Part shown: one piece after another, positions 1 through 11,999 of the stretch
Position numbering within the stretch: the stretch's first letter is position 1
How the letters are laid out: each line of letters starts with the position of its first letter
Assembly: GCA_035048815.1 (NCBI GenBank)
Contig: JAUCBN010000035.1
Coordinates: 4,476,501-4,540,500 of the forward strand
Direction: 5' to 3'
DNA: 64,000 bases
Source: Abelmoschus esculentus
Lineage: Eukaryota > Streptophyta > Magnoliopsida > Malvales > Malvaceae
The notes under the pieces: generated by a model
What the model saw: only the letters and a program-made list of their open reading frames with translations
What the model was told of the DNA's origin: nothing
Databases searched by the model: none
Made by a program: the position numbers and the translations under genes

Positions 1-1397
1 TGGAGATGTTATGGTATTTTTTGTTAATTTAATAAATATAGTTTTTCTTTAAAATAAAAAATAAATTACATATAACATTGAATTCACAGTTAAGAAATTA
101 AATTGATGGAAAGATAATAAGATATTCGAAATTGAAAAATCACTAAAATATAGGTGTAAGTCATTTAATACGGTCTAATCGAAACCAAACTAAAAGAGTC
201 ATATTAGGTTTGTCGAAATAAACTTAAACTAAAAATTTAAAATTGAATTATTTTTTTATCTTGTCTAAATACATATTTTAGAGTGATCATACAATAACGA
301 ATACGATTACGAGCGATGTGAACTTAAAATGGAGTTCAATTGTTCAACAATGCATTTCGAGAATTAATTTGTAATTTCCTCAAATTATAGGACTCGGTTA
401 AATTTTAAGTTACCAAAATTTAATTAATCAGATTTTATCCTCACGTATTAAATTTCAGTTTAAAATGAACACCCAAACTCATATAATTACGTGCATAATA
501 TCTAAGGACTAAAACATAAAATTTTAAATTTTAAAATTACAATTTAATTAAACAAATGTCACTAATATCGATATGTATGCTTCGATATTGATACCAGGTT
601 ATTTTGAGCAAGGGGTATCGATATCACTCTTGTCAGTATCAATACATATATGTCTAAAGGTCTTACTAATGGCCCGAAAATTTTATCAATATGTATAAAG
701 AACTTACCGATAACTTAAATACCTTATCATTATGATCGAAGGACTTAAGATTGAAAATATATTTGATTTTGATGTTTTAAATTTTATGAATTAATTTTTA
801 AATTTTATAATTTGTGACCACCATGTTTTTTTGAAATTTTATGATTTGTGTCCATCCTAAAACATATTTTGATTTGTACTCACCCTCACAAATATTTTTG
901 AATCCGTCAATGTTATTGCATGAGTGAAATAGATGAATGAGATTAATAATATAAAATACGAAGATTACGATTTAAAAAAATCTTAATCATTTATTATCGT
1001 AATTTAATGATGTAAAATTAATATAGAACTCTTTAAAAAATTACACTATATTACTTATTGTATCCCTAGATTTTGACTTAAAATAAATATGATAGTATAA
1101 TTTTTTACACCAAGAGTGTTTTAAATATTATTAAGGTGCCAGATGCACCATAACGAACTTCAAAATATAGCGTCGACGACGGAAACTCGAAAAATAAGAG
1201 AAATTTTAGGGTGAGACGGTTAAGATAAGATTAAAATAAAATAAAATTATAATTATAAATTTTAATATATATCAAATTTTATAAAAATAATTTAAAATTT
1301 TTGGAAGCGTAAAATTTATAATATATTAAAAATTGATATCAAAATTCTTATAATTTTTTTAACAATTTCGATATCGCTCTATTTAATATATTTTAGT
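1..1397. other. AT-rich intergenic sequence, no gene seen
   Basis: No reading frame, RNA gene or clear repeat boundary is visible. Around 560-660 there are several TATCGATA-like words (atatcgatatg, gatattgatacc, gtatcgatatc), resembling a similar block near 28180-28440. This suggests a dispersed degenerate repeat, but I cannot draw ends for it. Confidence 0.5.
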
Positions 1398-1524
1398 GGG
1401 TAGTTCTAGGGAGAGCCGGCTATAAAAAGCCTAAAAGAAGCCCTCAAATGGAGGGCAATGGGGAACCGGCTAAGAGCCGATTCCAATTTAATTTTTTTAT
1501 TATAAATAATGGTTATCTAATATA

Positions 1525-2355
1525 TTTTTATATATTCGAATAAAAAATATACGAATAAAAATATTTATATAATAAATATTCGAATAAAAATATTTATAAA
1601 ATAAATATTCGAATAAAAATATTCATATAATAAATATTCGAATAAAATATATACGAATAAAAATATTTGTATAAAAAGATATTTGAATAAAAATATTCAT
1701 ATAATAAATATTTGAATAAAAATACTCGAATAAAAATATTTGAATAAAAAATATACGAATAAAAATATTCGTATAATAAATATTCAAACAAAAGTATTCT
1801 TATAATAAATATTAGAATAAAAATATTTGTATAATAAATATTTGAATAAAAATATTCGTATAATAAATATTCGAATAAAAATATTCATATAATAAATATT
1901 GGAATAAAAGTATTCGAATAAAAAATATTTGAATAAAAATATTCGTATAATAAATATTTGAATAAAAATATTGAATAAAAATATTCGAATAAAAATATTC
2001 GAATAAAAATATTCGAATAATAAATATTCGAATAAAAATATTCATATAATAAATATTGTAATAAAAATATTCGAATAAAAAGTATACGAATAAAAATACT
2101 TGAATAAAAATATTTGAATAAAAAATATACAAATAAAAATATTCGTATAATAACTATTCAAATAAAAATATTTGAATAAAAATACTCGAATAAAAATATT
2201 CGAATAAAAAATATACAAATAAAAATATTCGTATAATAAATATTCGAATAAAAATTTTTGAATAAAAATATTCGAATAAAATATATTTGACTATAAATAT
2301 TCGAATAAAAATATTCATATAATAAATATTCGAATAAAAAATATACAAATAAATA
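1525..2355. repeat. AT-rich short-unit tandem array
   Basis: Degenerate units built on TTCGAATAAAAATA, alternating with ATACGAATAAAAATATT and TATAATAAATATTCG, run for about 0.8 kb. Open frames on the minus strand here are low-complexity Phe/Tyr/Ile strings and are not genes. The same units, in the opposite orientation, occupy about 40745-41860 inside the second element. Confidence 0.85.
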
Positions 2356-4170
2356 TTGTACACAATTCCTTACAAAGTATACACAATGGCTTACAAAAAA
2401 CGTAAGGAAAAAGGTATGTACACAATTCCTTACAACTTCTCACCATGAGCTAAAGGAGACATCCAAAGGTAAGGATTTGTGTACATACACAATTTACTAC
2501 GATTTTCGTAAGCCGTTGTGTATACTTTGTAAGTAATTGTGTACAAACATAAATCCTTATCATTTTGGTGACATATTGTGTATTCTTGTAGGAAATTGTG
2601 TATGTACACAAATCCTTACCCTTGGATGCCTCCTTTAGCTCATGATTTTGAAGTCGTAAGGATTTGTGTACATACCTTTTTTATTACGGTTTTCGTAAGC
2701 CGTTGTGTATACTTTGTAAGGATTTGTGTACAAACACAAATCCTTACCGTTTTCGTGCCATATTGTGTATTCTTGTAGGAAATTGTGTATATACACAAAT
2801 CCTTACCTTTGGAAGCCTCCTTGAGCTCATGTTTTTGAAGTGGTAAGGATTTGTGTACATACCTTTTCTCTTACGGTTTTCGTAAGCCGTTGTGTATACT
2901 TTGTAAGGATTTGTGTACAAACACAAATCCTTACCGTTTTCGTGTCATATTGTGTATTCTTGTAGGAAATTGTGTATATACACAAATCCTTACCCTTGGA
3001 AGCCTCCTTGAGCTCATGGTTTTGAAGTGGTAAGGATTTGTGTACATACTTTTTTTCTTACAGTTTTCGTAAGCCGTTGTGTATACTTTGTAAGGATTTG
3101 TGTACAAACACAAATCCTTACCGTTTTCGTGCCATATTGTGTATTCTTGTAGGAAATTGTGTATATACACAAATCCTTACCCTTGGAAGCCTCCTTGAGC
3201 TCATGGTTTTGAAGTGATAAGAATTTGTGTACATACCTTTTTTCTTACGGTTTTCGTAAGCCGTTGTGTATACTTTGTAAGGAATTGTGTACAAACACAA
3301 ATCTTTACCGTTTTCGTGCTATATTGTGTATTCTTGTAGGAAATTGTGTATATACACAAATCCTTACCCTTGGAAGCCTCCTTGAGCTCATGGTTTTGAA
3401 GTGGTAAGAATTTGTGTACATACCTTTTTTCTTACGGTTTTCGTAAGCCGTTGTGTATACTTTGTAAGGATTTGTGTACAAACACAAATCCTTACCGTTT
3501 TCGTGTCATATTGTGTATTCTTGTAAGAAATTGGGTATATACACAAATCCTTACCCTTGTAAGCCTCCTTGAGCTCATGTTTTTGAAGTGGTAAGGATTT
3601 GTGTACATATTTTTTTCTTACGGTTTTCGTAAGTCGTTGTGTATACTTTGTAAGGATTTGTGTACAAACACAAATCCTTACCATTTTCGTGCCATATTGT
3701 GTATTCTTGTAGGAAATTGTGTATATACACAAATCCTTACCCTTGGAAGCCTCCTTGAGCTCATGGTTTTGAAGTGGTAAGAATTTGTGTACATACCTTT
3801 TTTCTTACGGTTTTCGTAAGTCGTTGTGTATACTTTGTAAGGATTTGTGTACAAACACAAATCCTTACCGTTTTCGTGCTATATTGTGTATTCTTGTAGG
3901 AAATTGTGTATATACACAAATCCTTACCCTTGGAAGCCTCCTTGAGCTTATGGTTTTGAAGTGATAAGAATTTGTGTACATACCTTTTTTCTTACGGTTT
4001 TCGTAAGCCGTTGTGTATACTTTGTAAGGAATTGTGTACAAACACAAATCCTTACCGTTTTCGTGCTATATTGTGTATTCTTGTAGGAAATTGTGTACAA
4101 ACACAAATCCTTACTATTTTTGTGCTAATTTATGTATGTACCGTTTTTCTTACAGTTTTTATAAAAAAAT
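2356..4170. repeat. Array of ~187-bp units, about nine copies
   Basis: Equivalent points recur every 187 bp, for example the frame starts at 2664, 2851, 3225 and 3412. Each unit holds GTAAGGATTTGTGTAC and its reverse complement several times, plus the small hairpins CTTACGGTTTTCGTAAG and GGATTTGTGTACAAACACAAATCC. Central units are nearly identical while the first and last are more diverged. Unit length is not a multiple of three and the frames use both strands, so the repeated 60-aa open frames are by-products rather than proteins. Confidence 0.9.
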
Positions 4171-4360
4171 ATGTATATAATGTGACCGGATAAACCGGTT
4201 AAGGCTTTTTTAGGCTTTTTTTAGTGGGCTCTCCCTAGAACTACCCTATTTTAATCCTTTTGTAAAACCCCAAAAAATAAGGAATCCATACGGATACGGA
4301 CAAATAAGCGGATCTTGTTGAGGATCTCACATGTTTACTTTCTATCCACTTATTTTCTGC

Positions 4361-4439
4361 CACGTGGTATACTCAGTTGCCATCTTGTTCAATTTTTTAT
4401 TTTTTAACGTATTTGTTATTAATCAACTATTTGCACGTG
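4361..4439 (+). promoter_or_regulatory. Two G-box/ABRE-type motifs upstream of the OSCA-like gene
   Basis: CACGTG occurs at 4361-4366 (gccacgtggtat) and 4434-4439 (gcacgtggcact). The second contains the ACGTGGC core typical of abscisic-acid response elements, which bind bZIP and bHLH factors. They lie 115-193 bp from the right end of the Mutator-like element and just upstream of the inferred 5' leader of the channel gene. Regulation by drought or ABA is an inference from the motifs and from the gene family. Confidence 0.4.
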
Positions 4440-4585
4440 GCACTCTCTGGTTTAGGCGAAGCTCTACATTTTTCTTGTCTCAGGTTTCCAACATTTTTAC
4501 GTTGAATCGAGTGGGTTGATTAAGAAATTCTTTGCATTTGGGACATCTTCCTTACAATTTCGATTTTGGCTCAATTTTCGCACAG

Positions 4586-4903
4586 GTACTTCTTCTTCAT
4601 TAATCTTTTGGTTCTTTAATGGAAATGATTTCGTTTTGTTTGAAAATGGATTGATTGTCGTGTGTGTTTTCCATCTGAAATTGAATGATTATTTCTTTTT
4701 TATAGAAATTATTGTGGAAAATTCATGGTTTTTTAATTAGATTAAGAATGAAGTTTCCCCTTTCTGGATTGAGGTTTTCCTGCAATTCGTTTACACGTTT
4801 ACTTGAATTTCAAATTGAAGCTTCTGTTTTAACATATTATTGGCGATACATGTTGTTAAATTTTAATTTCTGAATCATGACAAATCCCAAAACAATTTTG
4901 CAG
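4586..4903 (+). other. Probable 5'-UTR intron of the OSCA-like gene
   Basis: A donor (cgcacag|gtactt) at 4586 and an acceptor (attttgcag|cac) at 4903 bound a T-rich stretch upstream of the start codon at 5068. Leader introns are common in plant genes. This one is predicted from splice-site appearance only. Confidence 0.4.
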
Positions 4904-5067
4904 CACTTTGTTCTGTGTCAAATTGAGCCAAACTTCATTCAACATTATCATTATCATCAAAAATATTCTCTAGTTCGAGCGAATTGGAAATTATATGATG
5001 TCCTTTTGCTGCTGATATCTTGTATGGTTGGATCTCTAAAGCTTGAAAAAGGAAATAGTGGAGTGGG

Positions 5068-8000
5068 ATGGAAGTTGGGGATCTTTTAACTTCTGCTGGA
5101 ATCAATATAGCTATATGTGTTGTGCTTCTGACATTGTATTCTATACTGAGGAAACAACCAGGAAATGCATGTGTATATTTTACACGGAAACTTGTTTTGG
5201 AGCCCATAAATGGTAGTGATGGTCTCAGCTGCCTTACAAGATTTGTGCCCTCTGCAAGTTGGATCGCTAGAGCCTGGCAAGCAACTGATGAAGAAATTTT
5301 GGCTGTCGCTGGCGTGGATGCTGTGGTTTTCATGAGAATAGTTGTTTTCAGGTGATTATACCCTTTTACATGGAGATTATTGCTAATAAGTTTCTAACAA
5401 AGTCCAAGCTGGCAATATATCCTAAACTCTTTGAAGTGCTTCAACATTTCAATTTTTTTCATTAATATCTACTTTTGCTTGAACAAGTTTACTAACAACA
5501 CAGTTATTTTCTTCATGCTCATTACAGTATTCGGGTATTCACCATAGCTGCTATAATTTGCCTTTTTCTAGTGCTTCCGGTAAATTATAATGAACAAGAC
5601 ACGTGGTGCTACCATCACAAGGAATTTCCTACAAAACCATTGGAAGCATTTACTATTGCAAATGTAAAACTAGATTCGAAATGGTATGTTCTGTTTCAGC
5701 TTTTATTATGATAAAACGGTTGCTTTGGTTATTTTCTAAAATGAAATGTTATATAGCATGGAAGAATTATTAGTATTTTACAATTGTAATAGTAATTATG
5801 ATGAGCACGACATGGTTACTTTTGAATGTGACCAGAAACTAAATTTGGAGTTGACTTCTATCCCACTTTGCTTTTAGGATGACCTATAGATGCTGCCCCA
5901 ATATTGAGAAAAAAAACATTCATTGATTGATTTTCCTTTTCTTCAATCTTACTTTTTCCCTAGGTTTTGGGCCCATGGTCTTGCATTATACTTGATATCC
6001 TGCTCAGCTTGTGCTCTACTTTACTTTGTAAGGACGTACAACCAAAAGTGCATCATTTACTCATATAGTTTGACTTGTATCGATGCATTTTAAAATTTTC
6101 TATCATTCATTTAAAGATAAATGTTTTGTTTTAGGAGTATAAAAGTATCACTCAAATGAGGCTAGCACATATTACTGGATCCCCTCCCAATCCAAGTCAT
6201 TTCACAGTTCTAGTTCGTGGTGTACCCGGGTCTCCAGTTAATTCATACAGTGAGTCGGTGGAACAGTTCTTTTCAACTTATTACGCTGAAAGCTATTTGT
6301 CCCATCAGATTGTATATGGAGCTTGTACAATTGATAAATTAGTGGTACACATCTCTCTTTGAGTGACGTTCATCAGTAATATAAATTTATAAAAATTAGT
6401 GGCATGCATCTCTCTGAGTGACAAATTTGAAGTCTTATTGAATTCTTTTTTCAGTATAGCTGGTTACGTCTCTATTATGGGTATTCAATGCTTTCTTCAC
6501 ATCTATTAAACTATTTGGTGTTCTTCCGCGGTTTTTCTTTTTTATCTTATGTTTTACAGAGTGCATAAACCAGTTTCTTTTATGGAATTGAAATCAAGAC
6601 ATGATATGAGAGTTTAAAGAGAAGTAAAGGATGATTAGTCCCTTGTATACTATGTCTAGGATGTAATTTTTTTTTCCTTCCAGTTTTATTTGTGATCATG
6701 TTTTAAACCTTTATATCATTGACTTATTCAGTGTTAACACAGTGTGACTAGTTACCCGACAATAATACTATTTATATTTTAAGGAATAGGATATGATTTA
6801 GTGTTCTGATGTTGGTACATTGCATTAAGTTGAAATTTCCAATTTCTTGATTCCATTTGATTATAAATATTAGTGTTTTTTTCTTTTTTAAACTGAGTCG
6901 AGTAATGCTAGAATGAACCTACATTTGACTTTTTCTTTGCTTTTTCGACTCCATTTTACACAAACAATGTTCTGTTTGTTGTATAGTTTGTGACAAGTTG
7001 TATGTATATTCTCTAACAATGTTGTCTTCACAGAAGGATGCAGAGAAGATCTACAGAATGCTAAAAACCATCAACCCACGATCACTAGACAATTCTTTGC
7101 CCTCTTGTCTTCCTAGAGGAACAACACATTCCTTCATGGTGCTTAACCAAAAAGCTGATAGGGTTTTGAGTTCGAGCAGTATAGATAGGCTGCACCCAAA
7201 TCAAAGTAAAAAGGTAGAAAACCTTGAAATAACTTGAATAGTTTTTATTTCGGAGTTATGTATGTATGTTTACATAATATATAAGTTATATTTGCATTCT
7301 TTAGTGATTTATTTTGGAAAGTTGACAAATATTGTTTAAATAATATACAAATGAAGCAGTTACTGGTTTTAATCTCAGATTGATTTTTCTTTAATATCTC
7401 TAGATAATTTTATTATTCTTAAGCATCTTTTTTTTAACATGATCTAGTTTTTCCTCTGATAAGACTTTAGTGGATAAATGTCTGATCTTCCTACTTTAGG
7501 AATTGCTTTATTTTGAACCTAAAAATTACATGCTCTTCCGCTTTCGGATATTTCCATGTAATTAATCTACATGATGATGATGATGATGCATGAAAGTAGG
7601 TTGTATCACTAATTCAGGGCAACTAGTTTCTTATTGTTTGTATAAATGCCAACATGTACTATAACTCATAACTCTAATGTTAAAAGGATATGATGATATA
7701 GTAATGACCTATTATACTATTTGAGACTTGTTTCTTTAATTCTCTGAGACCCTCTCTGTGTGGTTTCATTTTTATCGTTCATATTGTCATCAAGTGAGTA
7801 TTTGTGTTTGAAAGAAAATATATATCACTAACTTTTCTAACTTCAATGAAAATGGTCATTTTATATCCTATTTTATTTTGACCTTTGATACAGGAATGCC
7901 CAGCTGCTTTTGTTTTCTTCAAGACTCGTTATGCTGCTCTTGTTGCTGCACAAGTTCTTCAATCATCAAATCCCATGTTATGGGTGACAGAACTTGCCCC

Positions 8001-10566
8001 AGAGCCACATGATGTTTATTGGTCAAACCTCTGTATACCGTACAAACAAGTTTGGTTTCGTAAAATAACAACTCTCATAGCCTCTGTTGCTTTTATGCTC
8101 GTGTTTCTTGTTCCTGTTACTTTTGTGCAAGGCTTGACTCAAGGAGTTCTGCTAGAGCAGCTATCACGTGGATTTCCATTTCTTAAAGAAGTTTTAAAAC
8201 AGTGAGTATGATTATGCAAACTTGACTATAAAACCAGTGTTAGCTTGACCTTTTCAATTATGTTGCTTTCATGGCACATTACAGTCATGACAGATGCCTG
8301 ATGCAACAAATTGGATATGGAAATTGCAAAAATATATTAGATTATACCCATTTATACAAAAAAAAAAATGCATGAAAATACCATCATAGTGAACCCTGTA
8401 CTTACACCTATATGTAGCATTCTAAGCTATTCTACGTGATCATAATCTCAAGGATATCAACAATCCACGGATAAAGTGCTGCTATTGCTTATTTTGTTTT
8501 TTGGAGTTTCACATGCATTAGTACGAAATGTTCATCATAGCTTAAATTTTGAAGATGGAATTATTTGTGGCACATACTAAGAACAGGCATAGAATGAAGG
8601 TTTGAAAGACAATCCAGACTGGATAAATAACCAGATACAACTTATTACAGTGAATTATTATCATTATTGTTTGAGTATTGAGCTCCCCAAGTTCATGTTG
8701 AGTATTATTACATGTAAATAGAAAGACAAATATTTCTATATCTTTTACTTCAAGTCACATGTGTCTATTCTTTGTTTTATCGACTCTAATATATTGCTTC
8801 TGATAGCTGATGCATGTGTAAATGAAAAATATGCATCTTCAGATGATTTTTTTTTAATTCTATTTTGGATTAAGTTCTCCAATATTTACTTCATGTGGTA
8901 ACAAACTTTCCATGAAATTATTACAAAAGTTAAGTTTTATTTGGTTATTTTTATATTTAAGAAAAAAAAAGAAATCACTGGAGAAAAAAATTGATTTATA
9001 GGTGCTAGTAGTATATGTAACACCTGACTGATCAGCTTATACAAGATTTTCGTTTCTAGGGATTCCATTCATTTGATTCTTTGAACACATCATAATTTGA
9101 TTTTGCATTTTTTATTAGTAGAAATTGCAGGAAGTTCATAGACAGGGTTGTAACAGGTTACCTACCAAGTGTTATTCTGATGTTATTTCTATATACTGTT
9201 CCACCAACTATGATGTTCTTTTCTGCAATGGAGGGAACTGTTTCACGTAGTCAGAGGAAACGGAGTGCTTGCATTAAAGTTCTGTACTTCATGATTTGGA
9301 ATGTTTTCTTTGTTAATGTTCTCTCTGGATCCATAATCACTCAGTTGTCTGCTGTCTCACGGTTTACGAACATACCTATACAACTTGCCCAAGCAGTGCC
9401 AGCCCAGGTAATTTAGATACAGATTTTAACTTGGTCTATCTGTTGTCTCCCTTTTGTATGCCATGTGATCGAATCTTTAGGATTTCCAACTGTAATTGTT
9501 CTTATCTGCAGGCTACCTTCTTCACGACATACGTTTTATCCTCAGGCTGGGCAAGCTTGTCCTGTGAAATAATGCAACCTTTCCCTCTTTTTTACAATTT
9601 CTTCAGAAAATTCGTACTAAGAAAAGATGATGACCCGTCTGATTGTGCTTTAACCTTCCCTCACCATACTGAAATTCCACGGCTTCTTCTGTTTGTACTC
9701 CTCGGCTTCACTTATTCTATCATGGCACCCTCAATATTGCCTTTCTTACTGGTTTTCTTCTTTCTTGCTTTCCTTGTCTATCGAAACCAGGTGAGTTTTC
9801 CTTTTGTCAATCATATAATAAGCAACTTCATTTCGGCATTTGATTTGTCTTTCAATCCTTTTCAGTTTCTCAATGTTTATGTACCAAAATATGATAGTGG
9901 GGGAGAGTTCTGGCCTATTGTTCATAATGCAACGATCTTCTCCTTACTGTTGGCACAAGTTATTGCCCTTGGTGTCTTTGGGTTAAAACGATCACCAGTT
10001 GCTTCTGGTTTCGCCGTTCCCCTGATAGTGCTCACTCTTCTCTTCAATGAATACTGTAGGCAGAGATTTTCACCTGTTTTCAAGAGGAGACCCGCACAGA
10101 TTCTTATAGAGATGGATCAACAAGACGAGCAGTCGGGGAGGAAACAAGAGATTCAAAATCAAATACGTTCAGCCTATTTCCAGAACCCGGTAATCTCTTT
10201 TCAATTGTCCACTAATCCCAAGTCTAGAAACACCTCACACCACCACGGAGACAAAGAGAGTAACAGTGGTCTGGAGTTGTCGAAGCCATATACTTATGCT
10301 TATTGTTCCTGGTACTTCGTGCATGGTTCCTTCCATCTCATATTACAATTACTAATTTAATTAGATTCGAATTGATCCAATCCGAACTCAACTGGACTGA
10401 ACTTTTTCAGGAATTCTACTCGGTGATTGCTCTTGGGACCGAAGATGGCCTGGCACCAAGTGAAGTGATTCATTCATATGTTATAATCTATGAGCAAAAT
10501 ATGCATCAGCATCAGGTTTACAGTTGCATTCTGGGACTAACAGTTCTGACATCCACATTAATCTAA
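5068..10566 (+). CDS. CSC1-like / OSCA family hyperosmolality-gated calcium-permeable channel (HYP1 type)
   Basis: Ten coding exons join in frame: 5068-5351, 5528-5683, 5964-6027, 6135-6344, 7034-7213, 7894-8201, 9131-9407, 9512-9790, 9866-10189 and 10411-10566. They total 2238 nt, or 745 aa. The start MEVGDLLTSAGINI resembles the conserved N terminus of plant CSC1/HYP1 proteins, which are about 700-770 aa. Visible landmarks in order: a first membrane segment (residues ~5-25), a second and third (~95-170), the cytosolic region (FTVLVRGVP, SESVEQFFSTYY, then CPAAFVFFKTRYAA), WVTELAPEPHDVYW, and a set of C-terminal membrane segments including TGYLPSVIL, VLSGSII and FWPIVHNATIFS. Family members are dimeric mechanosensitive cation channels, mostly in the plasma membrane. 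The cytosolic loop between exons 5 and 6 lacks the YQKKLEKLE-type helix that I recall from HYP1, so it is probably the At3g54510-like branch. The intron between exons 8 and 9 is 75 nt and stop-free, so read-through would stay in frame. The last exon is the least certain: without its splice, translation would end at 10360. Confidence 0.88.
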
Positions 10567-11990
10567 GCAACATTGAGATCCAATTTAACATCAGTTCTTT
10601 CTTGAAAATCAACCACTTTTGTCACTCTCTAGGGGTTGAGATAATAGCACAAAATGCCCTTTTATACGTATAACCTTATGTTATATAATTAATTTATGCT
10701 ACTGTTATTTATTCATCATGTTTCAGTACTTTGCATCTTTTAGTCACTGACATAGTTTGAACAAGTGAAAGAATATATATTTACTTATTTTAAATCAATC
10801 AAAAATAAAAAAATATTCATAGGTATATGTTTGTGAAAAACTATATATCTACATACAAAATAAAGAAATAGATATAGATGAATACAAAATTATATAGGTA
10901 TAAAATTTTATACTTGTTTAAAAGATATTATTGACGCGACCTTCTACTCCCTGAAACACCAGCTTCAAATCTTGTCCTTTCCTCGAACTAAATTATACAC
11001 TAACAGTTCCATTTTCTCCTCCTTCTCCAATGGAACCATGTGTGTCTCTTTTGTTACATCAGAGCTCCCTCGGCTTTACTAGATTTTCGTTGAAGCCAAA
11101 TATGCAAAATTTTAAAAATAAAGGGGTCTAGACTGATCGGTGGTCTCGAGTGATCGTTCATTGTGCTCCCTCTATCGGTCGATCCCCGTTCATCAATCCC
11201 AATTGTTGGTTAAAAATATATACAAAATATTTTTTATTTAATTATCGGTATTCAATCTATTGATTGATTAATTCAGATTAGGTCCTATAGATGCTCATTA
11301 TGGAATGACTCTTACAACCTGATTGTTTCATTCACAACACCAATATTCGAACACTGACTTTGTTTTAAGGAATTTAGTATTTTATCTTATTAGGACAATT
11401 GGTTGTTAACTATTGTTTAACTAGTTGTAACCATTGATCACTATTTTTAGTAATTCGGTTAACCAAAACTATTTATCCTTAACTGTTAGTTAATAAACTT
11501 ATCAAATATAACCGTTATACTGATTAACGATCATGGATAATTATGCATACCTACCTTATTTATTTGGGTTATTTTCTAATAGCTTAGCCATTTATTTTCC
11601 TACTGAAGACTATGGATATGCCAATAACACTTTCGTATTATAAATTGATACCGAAACTTTGTTGATTCAGCCCAAACTATAATATAATAAAATTGTTCTG
11701 GGATTTTCTTAATTCAACCCAAATGATTAAAATCTATCTAACTATTTAATTTTGACTTGAGATGTACGATAGGTTAAAATCATTATTTTAAAACTTTAAC
11801 ACCACATAAACGCTTAAAGTAATTCAAAATAAAAAATTTATAAACTAAATATTAAGTAAATAGTTTAAAAATAATTATTCTGTTAAAAATAAAAAATTAG
11901 ATAAAACGGTTTTATGCATGAAATTTAAAAATATTTTAGATCCCTAATAATCCCAAAATAACTGAAGTAAAAATGTTTGTAAATAATCGT
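10567..11990. other. 3' flank and AT-rich intergenic sequence
   Basis: The first ~200 bases are probably the 3'-UTR of the channel gene. The rest has no supported gene. A less AT-rich patch at about 10930-11215 has no open frame of note and no recognisable ends. Confidence 0.4.
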
Positions 11991-11999
11991 ACTGAAAAC

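Larger units (their letters stand above)
1398..4246. mobile_element. Mutator-like non-autonomous TIR element (copy 1) filled with two tandem arrays
   Basis: The left end GGGTAGTTCTAGGGAGAGCC at 1398-1417 is matched exactly in reverse complement at the right end, 4227-4246. Further inside, both ends share an imperfect AAAAAGCCTAAAAGAAGCC-type segment, so the inverted repeat is about 45 bp long. It is flanked by TATTTTAGT (1389-1397) and TATTTTAAT (4247-4255), a 9-bp target duplication with one mismatch. That size is characteristic of Mutator-like elements. The 2.85-kb interior has no transposase reading frame and consists almost entirely of an AT-rich short-unit array followed by a ~187-bp array. 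A related element in the opposite orientation lies at 38580-41975; both contain the subterminal word TTAACCGGTTTATCCG or its complement. Assignment to Mutator rests on duplication length and TIRs, not on a transposase. Confidence 0.75.

Noticed and set aside
1594..2363. Minus-strand frames rich in Phe, Tyr and Ile that mimic membrane proteins
   Set aside because: Translation of the (TTCGAATAAAAATAT)-type array; low complexity and no gene structure. The same applies to 40658-41535 on the plus strand.
2578..4193. Series of similar ~60-aa open frames on both strands that look like a repeated small-protein family
   Set aside because: They recur every 187 bp because the DNA is a tandem repeat. 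The period is not a multiple of three, frames exist on both strands, and no conserved start context or codon bias is seen.
1398..4246. CRISPR-like regular repeat array
   Set aside because: Units are contiguous with no unique spacers, there are no cas genes, and the host is a plant.
4331..4740. Small plus-strand frames upstream of the OSCA-like gene
   Set aside because: They fall in the promoter, leader and leader intron, are Phe-rich from T-rich DNA and match nothing recognisable.
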